The position numbers and the translations under genes were made by a program. From Carpediemonas membranifera (taxonomy: Eukaryota > Fornicata): a stretch of 64,000 nucleotides of DNA. The stretch is taken from assembly GCA_019828565.1 (NCBI GenBank), contig JAHDYR010000014.1:62001-126000 (forward strand). The letters run 5' to 3'. The notes beneath the pieces were generated by a model. It made no database searches, was not told the origin of the DNA, and saw only the letters and a list, made by a program, of their open reading frames with translations. The first letter of the stretch is position 1, and each line of letters starts with the position of its first letter. Shown here one piece after another: positions 54,084 to 63,016 of this stretch.

Positions 54084-55937
54084 ATGCGAAATACAGCGTC
54101 CAATATCGCCCGATCCAACTCCAGCATCAGCAGTACACAAAACGAACGACCACCCTCCTTTGAGAACAATGGGTTCGAATCAAGTAGCCCTGAGGTTGTT
54201 GAAATGCAGTACCAAACCCCGCAGATGTCCTACCAGGCCTCCCAGTCCAGCCCCGGCTCCCCGTCCTCTGATGGCAGCCAGCCACTGCTCACTGCGGCAC
54301 TCATGTCTCCCGGCAACTCAGGCAATGCAGGTGTCCCGGACTCGGTGTTCAACATATCCAACACGATCCTGGGGGCAGGCACCCTGACGCTCCCCTATGC
54401 CTTCCGGTCTGCGGGGTTTGTCCCCGGGATCTGCTTCATCCTCGCGTCATATGCACTGATGCTCTTCAGTATGAGAATTCTTGTCCGGTCGTGTCACCGC
54501 ATGCAGCCCCGCCTCTATTCATACCGAGACCTGTGTAACGCGTGCTTCGGTACCTGGGCAGGTCCTGTGGTCGAGATCATGATTACAGTTCTGACCACTG
54601 GCACTATCATCGTTTATATCATTATTATCGGTGATTATCTCAATCTTCTCACCACGCGATATCTCCCTTTCCTGCCATTCCTCCACTCCGAGCTTGTCAT
54701 CCGAGTATTAGTGCTGGTCTTCATCGTCTTCCCCCTCTGTTGCTTCAAGACGCTCGACATGCTCTCATTTACCTCTGGGATTGCTGTAATGGCCGTTGTC
54801 TTCACCACGATATTCGTAGTAGTATCGTTCTTATTCTCATTAGCAAGCGGGAAGGCGGCAATCCGGACGGGCGGCACAGAGCTGTTTCGGTTGGATATAT
54901 CAGCTTTCGTTGCCATCTCCTTGTTCAGCGTGGCCTTCGCTGCCCACTTCACTCTGCCCCAGATTTACCGCGAGCTGAAGAAGAAGGAATTGTCATTACT
55001 GCCCATACGAAGCCACCAGAGCCCTGTTAGTGAGTCCTCGACGGCCCTCAGCTCAGAAGCTGCCGTGCCAGTGGAGCAGACCGATCTGGCCAACCTTGAC
55101 CCCGACATCGTCCAGGTTACCGGCAGATCAGAGTCCACCATCTCTAGACCCGAAGCCAGCCTCACCCCCTCAGGGCTCGAGTCGGGTGATCAGTCTCGGT
55201 CAGCTGGGACAACACCGAGTCTGCCGCCACCGATGAGGGCCAGCTTCACACTGTCGAGCTTGACATCAAGAACAGACACTACCTCAGCCTCTAGTACAAC
55301 CACGTCGATCGCCCAAGCAACTCAGACCCGGCCCGCGGTGAGGTCAGGGCACCATGACCGGGATTGGAACCGAATCTGGCTCAGCCTCTGTATCAGCTTG
55401 ACCATGTGTCTCGTGTTGTATATGACGGTCGGGCTGTGTGGCTATGCGGAGTTTGGATCAGACGACACCGAGGACAACGTCCTGCTGAGTTATAAGGGCA
55501 CCAACGTTGGTCGAGACCTCGCTTTGGTTGCTATGAGCACAGTAATACTATTCTCACTGCCCTTGGTCCACTATGCGGCGAGGCAATGTCTGCTCAGCGC
55601 AATTTGGACAATACTCGTCAGAAGGCCGTACAGGTTCGGGTGGCACAGTCATGTCATTACAGCCGTGGTGTTTCTGTCAGTCTGCCTCGTGATCGCCCAG
55701 CTCATTCCGTCCATATCACTGGTATTCAGCCTTCTCTTCGCCATCGTCGGCTCTGTCGTCTACTGGATCGCACCAGCACTCATTTACCTCAGACTTCGAC
55801 TAAGGTTCCAGGGAAAGGCTGACTCTAGGACCCAGTGGCGGTCTGAGCTCAAAGACAGGTCCGCTTGGGCTGCTGTAGCCCTGCTGCTTGTCGCCGTGCC
55901 GCTGGGCTGCCTCATATTCACAGCAAACTTCCTCTGA
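54084..55937 (+). CDS. Amino-acid permease, AAAP/SLC38 type
   Basis: 617 residues from the ATG at 54084. A ~90-residue disordered N-terminus precedes the transporter core. TM1 carries the family mark SVFNISNTILGAGTLTLPYA. Eleven membrane helices are expected and about that number can be traced. Between TM7 and TM8 lies a long serine/threonine-rich cytosolic loop (residues ~310-430). A late helix contains MTVGLCGYAEFGSDDTEDNV, the usual GY..FG segment. Such permeases exchange neutral or cationic amino acids at the plasma membrane or lysosome. Substrate cannot be read from the sequence. The long loop is typical of lysosomal or vacuolar members in protists. Confidence 0.9.
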   Translation: MRNTASNIARSNSSISSTQNERPPSFENNGFESSSPEVVEMQYQTPQMSYQASQSSPGSPSSDGSQPLLTAALMSPGNSGNAGVPDSVFNISNTILGAGTLTLPYAFRSAGFVPGICFILASYALMLFSMRILVRSCHRMQPRLYSYRDLCNACFGTWAGPVVEIMITVLTTGTIIVYIIIIGDYLNLLTTRYLPFLPFLHSELVIRVLVLVFIVFPLCCFKTLDMLSFTSGIAVMAVVFTTIFVVVSFLFSLASGKAAIRTGGTELFRLDISAFVAISLFSVAFAAHFTLPQIYRELKKKELSLLPIRSHQSPVSESSTALSSEAAVPVEQTDLANLDPDIVQVTGRSESTISRPEASLTPSGLESGDQSRSAGTTPSLPPPMRASFTLSSLTSRTDTTSASSTTTSIAQATQTRPAVRSGHHDRDWNRIWLSLCISLTMCLVLYMTVGLCGYAEFGSDDTEDNVLLSYKGTNVGRDLALVAMSTVILFSLPLVHYAARQCLLSAIWTILVRRPYRFGWHSHVITAVVFLSVCLVIAQLIPSISLVFSLLFAIVGSVVYWIAPALIYLRLRLRFQGKADSRTQWRSELKDRSAWAAVALLLVAVPLGCLIFTANFL

Positions 55938-56049
55938 GTGTGGTGACGCTTATTATAAACTCCAGATTGCATTCTGATTGAGAGATGCAGATGCCAATTG
56001 AGATCACGGAGATTCGACTCAGACGCAGTCGCGCATTTTAACAAACGCG

Positions 56050-57036
56050 ATGGTATCCGCTTTCTTGCTTGTGAAGGTAATACAGGCGCGTAACTTGCCT
56101 TCAACAGATAGCAATAACAGCTCAGATCCGTACTGTAAGCTCAAAATCGTCGGCAAGGACTCACAGAGGACTCAAACGATCGAACGCACCGTAGATCCGT
56201 ACTGGAATGAGTCCTTTGCGATGAAATACAAGGCAAGGGACATAGTCTTTGCTATATTTGATGCTGACCGATTCTCAGCGGATGACCCGCTCGGTCGAGT
56301 TCAGTTCACGACCAAGTTCCTCGAGGACATGAAGGAAGTCCCCGTATCCTTCTGGGCGCCCCTCACGTCACCAGACGGTGGTTTCCTACACCTCTCCATG
56401 TGTTATTCTGACTCCAACGACCTTTCCGTTCTCAACAGGAAGAGTTCTGTGTCCCCGTTCAAAATGGAGGTCGAGGTGGTGGAAGCCAGCGATCTTAGAG
56501 CATCAGACCTCAATGGCCAGTCAGACCCGTATGCCCTTGTCACTGTTGATGGCGGCCAGAAGAAGAAGACCAAGATCAGGATGCACAACTTGAGTCCGAC
56601 CTGGAATGAGAAGTATAAGCTCGACGTGACTCCGGAATCTATTGTAAGAGTCGAGATCCGCGACTTTGACCGAGTCAGCGACGACGATGTACTCGGCTTC
56701 ACTTCGTTCACTCCTTCAGAGCTGTCTCCTAACTGTACTGCGAACTTCTGGGCGAAGCTGCAGGGTCATGATGCAAGGGGGTTCGTCCACATCAAGGCGA
56801 CTGTGCCCGAGTCGGTGCAGTCTTGTGCACCATCAACTCCGGTGGCCTCGGCGACTGTGTTCTGCCCATGCGGGTCTATCCCGGCCGGCACATACTCCAC
56901 GCTGCCTACAGACGGCTTCCACACCGATCGGGAGATGAAGATGGCAGCGGTGAAGGGAGCCGTCGCTGGTGGTCTGGCTGGCTTCGGAGTAGGGATGGCC
57001 GCAGAGCATGTTAGGGCCAAGGTTATGGGTCATTAG
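56050..57036 (+). CDS. Double C2-domain protein
   Basis: 328 residues from the ATG at 56050. C2 domain 1 spans residues ~3-110 (LLVKVIQARNLPSTDSNNSS, DPYCKL, VDPYWNESF, FDADRFSADDPLG). C2 domain 2 spans ~140-250 (MEVEVVEASDLRASDLNGQS, DPYALV, SPTWNEKY, DFDRVSDDDVLG). Both carry the aspartates expected for calcium binding. The C-terminal ~40 residues end in a glycine/alanine-rich hydrophobic stretch (AVKGAVAGGLAGFGVGMAAE) that may associate with membrane. It is likely a calcium-dependent phospholipid-binding protein in membrane traffic; the exact role is unknown. Confidence 0.9.
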   Translation: MVSAFLLVKVIQARNLPSTDSNNSSDPYCKLKIVGKDSQRTQTIERTVDPYWNESFAMKYKARDIVFAIFDADRFSADDPLGRVQFTTKFLEDMKEVPVSFWAPLTSPDGGFLHLSMCYSDSNDLSVLNRKSSVSPFKMEVEVVEASDLRASDLNGQSDPYALVTVDGGQKKKTKIRMHNLSPTWNEKYKLDVTPESIVRVEIRDFDRVSDDDVLGFTSFTPSELSPNCTANFWAKLQGHDARGFVHIKATVPESVQSCAPSTPVASATVFCPCGSIPAGTYSTLPTDGFHTDREMKMAAVKGAVAGGLAGFGVGMAAEHVRAKVMGH

Positions 57037-57279
57037 TCTATGTATACTATCGCTGTAAAAGTCTATATACATACATACCACATACCACATACTAGATTAA
57101 ATACGTAAAGGCTCATTGGTTCTGCCCCAGTTTCGCTGGTTGTCACTCTTTTGGTCAAAACGATTTACCCGTATACATACTTCTCAATGTACCGGTCCGC
57201 ACCGGTCCAAGTCTGTCAAACGCCAGCCAGCCTACAGGCCGGGGGCGGAGCTTTGGTCAAAACTGGCAAAACTATTGAT

Positions 57280-57975
57280 ATGAAGACTTTATCCTCAGCG
57301 GATGCGGATGCCTTGGATCGGGAGCTGTTTTCGACGTGTAATTTTGATGTTATTCAGCTAATGGAGCTTGCTGGCTTTGCAGTGGCGATGGCCACCCTGA
57401 AACAGCACAAGGACGATCTTTCTCATGGTATACTCATCATCTGCGGCCCTGGTAACAATGGAGGCGATGGAATGGTTGCCGCTCGTCATCTCTCTCTATT
57501 TGGAGTGACTGATATCACTCTGTATGTCCCGAAGCAACCGAAGACGGACCTATACCTTCGTCTCATCGATCAAGCACGACAATTCGGGGTTACAGTGACG
57601 GATGATACTAGTGTGTTGGACCGGTCATACGGCGTATGCATGGATGCGGTGTTTGGCTTCAACTTCGACCCCAAGGGCGGCATCAGAGCACCATATGATT
57701 CCATCATCGCACGCATGCGTGATGAAGCTGCTGTATGCTACTCAAAGCTCGTCTCTATCGATGTCCCGAGTGGCTGGGAAGTTGATGTTCCCGCAGATGA
57801 GCAGAGGAAGGATGTGATCCGCCCTAACACCCTCATTTCACTCACAGCTCCGAAAATATGCGCCGATAAGTTCGATGGAAACCACTGGGTTGGAGGTAGA
57901 TTTGTACCACCGGCGATCAGGGATAAGTATGGCGTTCACATAGACTTTGGTGATGACATCGTCGTCAAGCAGTAA
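57280..57975 (+). CDS. NAXE: NAD(P)H-hydrate epimerase (YjeF_N)
   Basis: 231 residues from the ATG at 57280, where the family N-terminus begins (LSSADADALDRELF, QLMELAGFAVA). The ATG at 57187 is in frame and would add 31 residues that could be a targeting peptide. The phosphate-binding loop is GPGNNGGDGMVAARHL near residue 61, and the catalytic region is VSIDVPSGWEVD near residue 160, followed by LISLTAPK. The enzyme epimerises R- and S-NAD(P)HX, and with a dehydratase repairs damaged nicotinamide cofactors. The stop codon overlaps AGTAAA. No dehydratase gene is seen in the window. Confidence 0.9.
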   Translation: MKTLSSADADALDRELFSTCNFDVIQLMELAGFAVAMATLKQHKDDLSHGILIICGPGNNGGDGMVAARHLSLFGVTDITLYVPKQPKTDLYLRLIDQARQFGVTVTDDTSVLDRSYGVCMDAVFGFNFDPKGGIRAPYDSIIARMRDEAAVCYSKLVSIDVPSGWEVDVPADEQRKDVIRPNTLISLTAPKICADKFDGNHWVGGRFVPPAIRDKYGVHIDFGDDIVVKQ

Positions 57976-58004
57976 AAGCCCGTCAACGCCCTTCAGACCT
58001 ACTA

Positions 58005-59504
58005 TCAGGCATTTACCGTAGTATATCCCGCTGTCGCTATAAACGCGTCCATGTGCGACCCCGTTGCCGCAGTCGGACTGAATGGGACCAGTTGACCCCC
58101 GTCCAGAGTCAGAAGGTCAGCAGAGTCGATGCCGAAGATGGCGCTGACTATCCCTTTGATTTGCTGGGGATCAGCATCATGTGGCACGATCCGATTCGCT
58201 CGTGCAAGCACTGCGTGACCACAAAAATTGCGAGGAGATCCAGGGCGATCTAAAAGATAAGGATTCTTCTCTCGGATCTTCTTGATTAGCACGCGAGACT
58301 CCTCATCAGATTCTGGAGTCAGCACCATTAATCTAAGTCTTACTGTCCCAGATGGGATCGGCAGGGCCCTGCCTACGTCATACGGGAACTCCCCGAGGGC
58401 CTCCTGGTACTCACAGGCCTCCTTGTGCGATGGGAAACGCCCTGGATATGACTCGCAATGACTGACGAAGTCAGGGTGACTCCGACCAAGTCCAATCAAC
58501 TGTAGACCCGAGTCGATCGAGTCCTCGGCAGTGCAGCAGAGCCGAAGGAACTCCCGTATGGCGTATGCCCGACCAGCGCTGTCAACAGCGGAGCCATTGA
58601 GCTTCTGGCATCCTGTAAGAGTGATTATTACCGATCTCGCCTCATCCGTCGTCATGTGACACAGAACTGCGCAAGAGTCGATTGCAAGTCGGATATTTGC
58701 CAGCACAGGGAATGTGCTGAGTGACTTCAATTGTGCCAGATCGAGGTCGGTTCCGGAGATGTAGAGCGTCTCCAGGTGACGCCATTGCCCGTAAACGCAT
58801 GGCTCGACTCTTCGAAGCGGGTTGTTGGTGAGGGCCAGTTCAGATAGCCGGGGCAGGCTAGCGAGTGTTGAGAGCTGCGTCGTTGACGTAATCAGATTTC
58901 CACTCAAATCAATTGTCCTCAGATGAGCGAATGCTCCTTGTGGAATAGTCGGTACTGATTCAATCCCACAATGGCTGAAGCTGACACAGTTCAGGTTCGT
59001 GAAGACTGTCCCAAGTGCGAAGAGGCGCTCGACCGGCCAGCTCACCCGGGAGAGTGATAGCAGCTGTACTGAGACGATGCGCGGTACATGCGTGTCTAGT
59101 GTGGCATGGTCGAAAGGGTTTGAACCGGCAGATAGGTGTGTCAGATGTGGCGCGATGGAGGCCAGCCGGATGATGTCATTGAAGCTTGTTATCTTGTTGT
59201 TGTCGAGCTCGAGCACCTGGACAGCCTCAAGTATGTCGATAAGTGCACGATTCGCATCAATTCTACTGATATTTCGGTCTTGGAGGCCAATGATCGGGCG
59301 TCGGCCTGTGTTCTGCACCATAATGGACGCAGATGACGCCACATCCTCGCCAAGCTCTATGCCTAGTATTTCAGAGCCGTATTTGTCCAGATATGCTTGT
59401 CTAAAGGTCTTTTCCATGCCGTCAATCCGACATTTGTCACCGTGCTCGCTGTAGTCCAACAGTGGCAATTGAATGTGACCTTGGAGATCAGCAACACCTG
59501 CCAT
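58005..59504 (-). CDS. TBCE: Tubulin-specific chaperone E homologue without CAP-Gly domain
   Basis: 499 residues from the ATG at 59504. Leucine-rich repeats cover residues ~65-270 (VLELDNNKITSFNDIIRLAS, LRTIDLSGNLITSTTQLSTL, LSELALTNNPLRRVEP). An LRR-cap-like segment follows with the TBCE-type end (IREFLRLC). The C-terminal ~90 residues resemble the ubiquitin-like domain of TBCE (VRLRLMVLTPESDEESRVLI). TBCE works with TBCD and TBCC to release native tubulin heterodimers. Human and yeast TBCE start with a CAP-Gly domain that binds alpha-tubulin; none is seen here or in the ~60 bp upstream. TBCEL-like proteins also lack CAP-Gly and are the main alternative. Confidence 0.7.
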   Translation of the reverse strand: MAGVADLQGHIQLPLLDYSEHGDKCRIDGMEKTFRQAYLDKYGSEILGIELGEDVASSASIMVQNTGRRPIIGLQDRNISRIDANRALIDILEAVQVLELDNNKITSFNDIIRLASIAPHLTHLSAGSNPFDHATLDTHVPRIVSVQLLSLSRVSWPVERLFALGTVFTNLNCVSFSHCGIESVPTIPQGAFAHLRTIDLSGNLITSTTQLSTLASLPRLSELALTNNPLRRVEPCVYGQWRHLETLYISGTDLDLAQLKSLSTFPVLANIRLAIDSCAVLCHMTTDEARSVIITLTGCQKLNGSAVDSAGRAYAIREFLRLCCTAEDSIDSGLQLIGLGRSHPDFVSHCESYPGRFPSHKEACEYQEALGEFPYDVGRALPIPSGTVRLRLMVLTPESDEESRVLIKKIREKNPYLLDRPGSPRNFCGHAVLARANRIVPHDADPQQIKGIVSAIFGIDSADLLTLDGGQLVPFSPTAATGSHMDAFIATAGYTTVNA

Positions 59505-59562
59505 AACCAACACGGTTTACAGGGCTGTTCGCCACAGTTCTCTAGTCTAACACAGTATCTAA

Positions 59563-61913
59563 TTACAACCCCGCACTGTTCGTCAGGGGCAACAGGGGCA
59601 GTGGCTGCGCCCTCGTCCTCTTCGGAGGGAGTGGGGGTGCCGCCTTAACACCCTCCCCGTCGTTGCGGGGCATCCTGGGCGGGGGTAGGGGAGGCGGGCC
59701 CGCGGGTCTCGGGGGCAGGGGCCTGGTCCTACGGGGGGGCAGCGGGGGGCGGGCTTCGTGGGCGATGCCGGGGTGGGGAGCGTCGGCGGCTCCTCATGGG
59801 TGGTCTCGGGCTCATACTCGGACTCCTCGGGCTCAGTCGACTCCACCGCAGTCTCGTGCGCTGGGGCTGCAGGCTCTTCGACCTCGTCCGGGGCAGGGGG
59901 CGCTGATTGGGCCTCGACCTCCTCCATCGTCACAACCTCAGGCAACTCTTCGGGCTTAGGCACAGGCTTGGGCTCGGCATCAACCACCTCCGCCTCACGC
60001 TGTACCTGTGCTTGGGCCGGCTTGGGCGGGGGTGGCGGTGGGGTAAAGGGCTTTTTAGGTGGGGCAGGGGGCGCGGGCTTCGGGGTCGCCGGTGCTGGTG
60101 GTACTGGCGGCTTTGCCGGAACTGGGGCCGAGGCGGGTGGCGTAGCGACAGGCGTCTCAGTCTTGGTCGGTGTCGCTGGCTTCTCTGAGATGGGCTCGTG
60201 CTCCGTAACTGCGATAGGGGGCGGGGCGGCTGTCTCACCCTCCTTCTTCTTCATCAGCCGTACCTTCCAGGCGGGCAACGGGGCAGTCTCTTGGGGCTGC
60301 TCGAACATCCTCGCCATATCCCTCACACTCCTTGCCCTGGGCCGGGTATCGCCTAAGTCTGACTGGTCTAGGGCTGGGCGTTGGGCTGGGGGCTGGCCCT
60401 TCCTCTCCAGCTGTTCGATCTTCCACCGCCTCTGGGCCGCCTGGAGTGGGTTGAGTGTCTCCCCGTCCTTGGCGTCCTCGTCGTCGTCCCGAGGCCGACT
60501 AGCTACCGCCTGCAGGATCGGTGCAGGCAGGGGCACGGAGTCCTTAGGGAGGATGCTGCCCGCCCTGCTGTGGACCTGACTAGCGGGGGCCGAGGGCTTC
60601 CGCCTTGGCTCGGGCTCTTCATCCACCCTCGGGGCGGGAGGCATGGGCTTCTCCCGCTCCATCCTGGCAACCTCCTCGGCCTCGACGATCCTCCGCTCGA
60701 CGTCGGCCGTCATCTGCTGAACAAGGCCGAGCCAGTCGCTCGACAGCGGGTTGACGGTGTCCGGCATGTGACCCGTCATCGTAAAGCTGTCAGAGTCGCC
60801 ATGCTCCTCCTCGATCTCGTCAGCGTCCTCAGGTCGCCTGGCCATAACGGCCCTCAGGGTCGACCTGGCCTTCTCAATGTCGGCCCTGCTCGCTTCGATC
60901 TCTGCTACCTGTGTACTGATTCGGTTCTGCCAGTTCTCGGCCTCGATTTCATCCTTCGCTCTGAACACGTAACGGCGATAGGGCGTTCGGACAACAATGG
61001 AGTTCGGCACCTCGAGATCAGTCCCGATAAACGCTGCGGCCAATGGTATGCAGCCCTTGAGCTTTGAGTTGGACAATAGGCCCTTACTAGCGTACAGCAG
61101 CACGTCCGTCAGCAGGAAACAGGACCGGGTCTGCCATGATCCGGTGGGCGACCGCTTACTGAGGGCACCCTCGTAGCACTGCATGCGGTGGGGCATAATG
61201 AGGCTGTCAGCGAGGGAGCCCCAGCCCGAGACGCGCTTGAGGAGTGTGAGGACAGCGTTCCTCCGCTCTTGGTCCGTCATGTGGTTGTTGACGAGACCGG
61301 TGACCTCCCTCATCAACAACAGGGCCTTCTTCAGGTCCTCGAGGTCTGGGTGTGTCTCCTCCGTCTGCTTGATGAGCTCTGCCAGCAGCAACGTGTATCT
61401 CGGGACACGCTGGACGGGCATGATCAGAAGGGACTCGAAGTCATGCTGCTTCGGGTTGGACTCTGGATGAGATTCGCGGATCCATTGTAGATACGCTTGA
61501 AATTGAGTATTCCCTCGGTTCGACTGAAGTAGTGCCTGCGCTCGGTCGTAATTCTCGGAGTAATGCTTGTAGAGCTTGATATATGGCCCCACCTGGATGA
61601 ATATGCCGCCTATCATCGTAGCTGCAGGGTCGAAATCCAGTAATTGGGCCTCCAGCAGCTGCAACAGTTCCATGTTGGCCATGAAGAGCATAGAGAGGTT
61701 GGCGAAGAAACACGCCGAGTCTCTCAGTTCTTTTGGCCATCCACGCTGTTTCGCGCGCTTCTCATACTCCTTGATACCGTCCTCCACGAGAAACTTCAGA
61801 TAGCCTGTATACGTCCGCTCAGTGTCCAAAATCTCATGAGCAACCCGCCGCCTGGTCTCCAAACGTCTTGTTTTCTTCTCTAGTATCTGTTCTTCATCGT
61901 AATCATCAGTCAT
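59563..61913 (-). CDS. Rho guanine nucleotide exchange factor (DH-PH) with proline-rich tail, frameshift near the end
   Basis: Starts at the ATG 61913 (the frame extends upstream without ATG). The DH domain spans residues ~5-205 (AHEILDTERTYTGYLKFLVE, SLLIMPVQRVPRYTLLLAEL), activating Rho/Rac-type GTPases. A PH domain spans ~225-335 (FLLTDVLLYASKG, RYVFRAKDEIEAENW). The second half is proline-rich and acidic. The reading frame used up to ~59750 ends at 59583 with an arginine/cysteine-rich sequence. The next frame from the C6 run there encodes PPLPPRRTRPLPP and later PPLPPKRTR and stops at 59563. The latter clearly fits an SH3-binding tail, so one base is probably missing in the assembly or lost by mutation. 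Confidence 0.85.
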
Positions 61914-62014
61914 TACCCAGCTACTGCGCGGGGCGAGATTCTCTTCCTTAAAGTGCACCGATGTCGATTCTTACGCTTTTGACCACGGCTCAGCACTCTG
62001 TAATGCATTCGCGT

Positions 62015-62602
62015 TTAATCCTCTGTCTCTGTCTGCTCGGACTCGGTCTCGGACTCTTGCTCTTCCGCGAGGATCTCGATTACACTGTTGAGCTCCTCAG
62101 CGAGGGAGGCGTACTCGACTGTCCGGGCGGCGGAAACGCCCTTCCACTGAGTGTTCACCTGGGCGGCAGTCAGCTTCTTGCCGGTCTCGGTCTCATACAT
62201 TTTGCGGAGAGCCAGCTTGAAGAGAGCGGCACCCTTCTCTGAGCGCTTCTTGATGGCACCGGTAGTCTCCTTCTTGGAGGCTGCCTTCTTGGCAGGGGCC
62301 TTCTTGCCGTTCTTAGCCTCCTTGGCAGCCTCCTTCAGAGCCTTCTCCTCCTCCTTCCAGTTGGGGTACTTTGCCTCGTAAGCAGCCATCTGCTTGTCGA
62401 AGGCTTCCTTCTCGAGGTTGTACTCGTCAACATAGAGCTTCCGCGCCTCCTCGTCCATGTCTTTCCATTCTGCGCCCATCGTGCTCATCATCTCGGTCCC
62501 CTTAAGCTCCGGCTTCTCTTCCTTGAGCTTCGGGCGGCGAGCGACAGTGAAGCGGATGTAAGGCTGGTTCGGTTTCTTCGGTACGGCTTCACGTTCGCCC
62601 AT
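62015..62602 (-). CDS. HMG-box protein
   Basis: 195 residues from the ATG at 62602. Residues ~9-75 fit an HMG box (PKKPNQPYIRF, then MSTMGAEWKDMDEEARKLYVDEYNLEKEAFDKQMAAYE), with the conserved W and the long helix 3. A lysine/alanine-rich linker follows. A second helical segment (KGAALFKLALRKMYE) may be a worn HMG box or SWIB-like region. The tail is acidic (SETESEQTETED), as in HMGB proteins. It is likely a non-specific DNA-bending chromatin protein in the nucleus. It may also serve as a transcription factor. Confidence 0.85.
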   Translation of the reverse strand: MGEREAVPKKPNQPYIRFTVARRPKLKEEKPELKGTEMMSTMGAEWKDMDEEARKLYVDEYNLEKEAFDKQMAAYEAKYPNWKEEEKALKEAAKEAKNGKKAPAKKAASKKETTGAIKKRSEKGAALFKLALRKMYETETGKKLTAAQVNTQWKGVSAARTVEYASLAEELNSVIEILAEEQESETESEQTETED

Positions 62603-63016
62603 TATGTATTTCGAGATCAAAGGCGTGAACCGTTATTGCGAGACATCTCCGCCATTAGGAATAAATGCTAAATATCTCGGTGAATAGGCTGATACAGACG
62701 GCGCTAACATGTGCACCAGTCACTATGCCATGGCTTTCACCCAACAGGTTAACTTGGGAAGATAATGACAGTCAACCCGCCGCCACCGTGTCCGAGACAG
62801 CTGGCGTGTTGACGCCAGAAGATCAGCTGTGTTTCATCGGAGTCAAGTCCAGGGCGAAAGATCGGTCAGACAGCAAAAGCTTGGTCACCCCAAACTGCGG
62901 TCGGCGCCAGTTGGCGCAATGACACAGCCGCGGATAAGAGCAGACGGGTTTGATTAACTGCCGCAGACTTTATGCTTTCAAATCCGCATAAAAAGATGAA
63001 CACCATTGAACTCCGC
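62603..63016. other. 414-bp intergenic region, nothing recognised
   Basis: It lies between the 5' end of the HMG-box gene and the 3' end of the sugar transporter gene (both minus). A short plus-strand frame (62665-62922) has no recognisable content. No RNA gene was seen. Confidence 0.4.

Noticed and set aside
57252..57266. 13 bases matching the element C LTR (TGGTCAAAACTGG) upstream of NAXE
   Set aside because: A match of this length to an 82-bp LTR somewhere in 64 kb is not improbable, and the rest of the LTR is absent.
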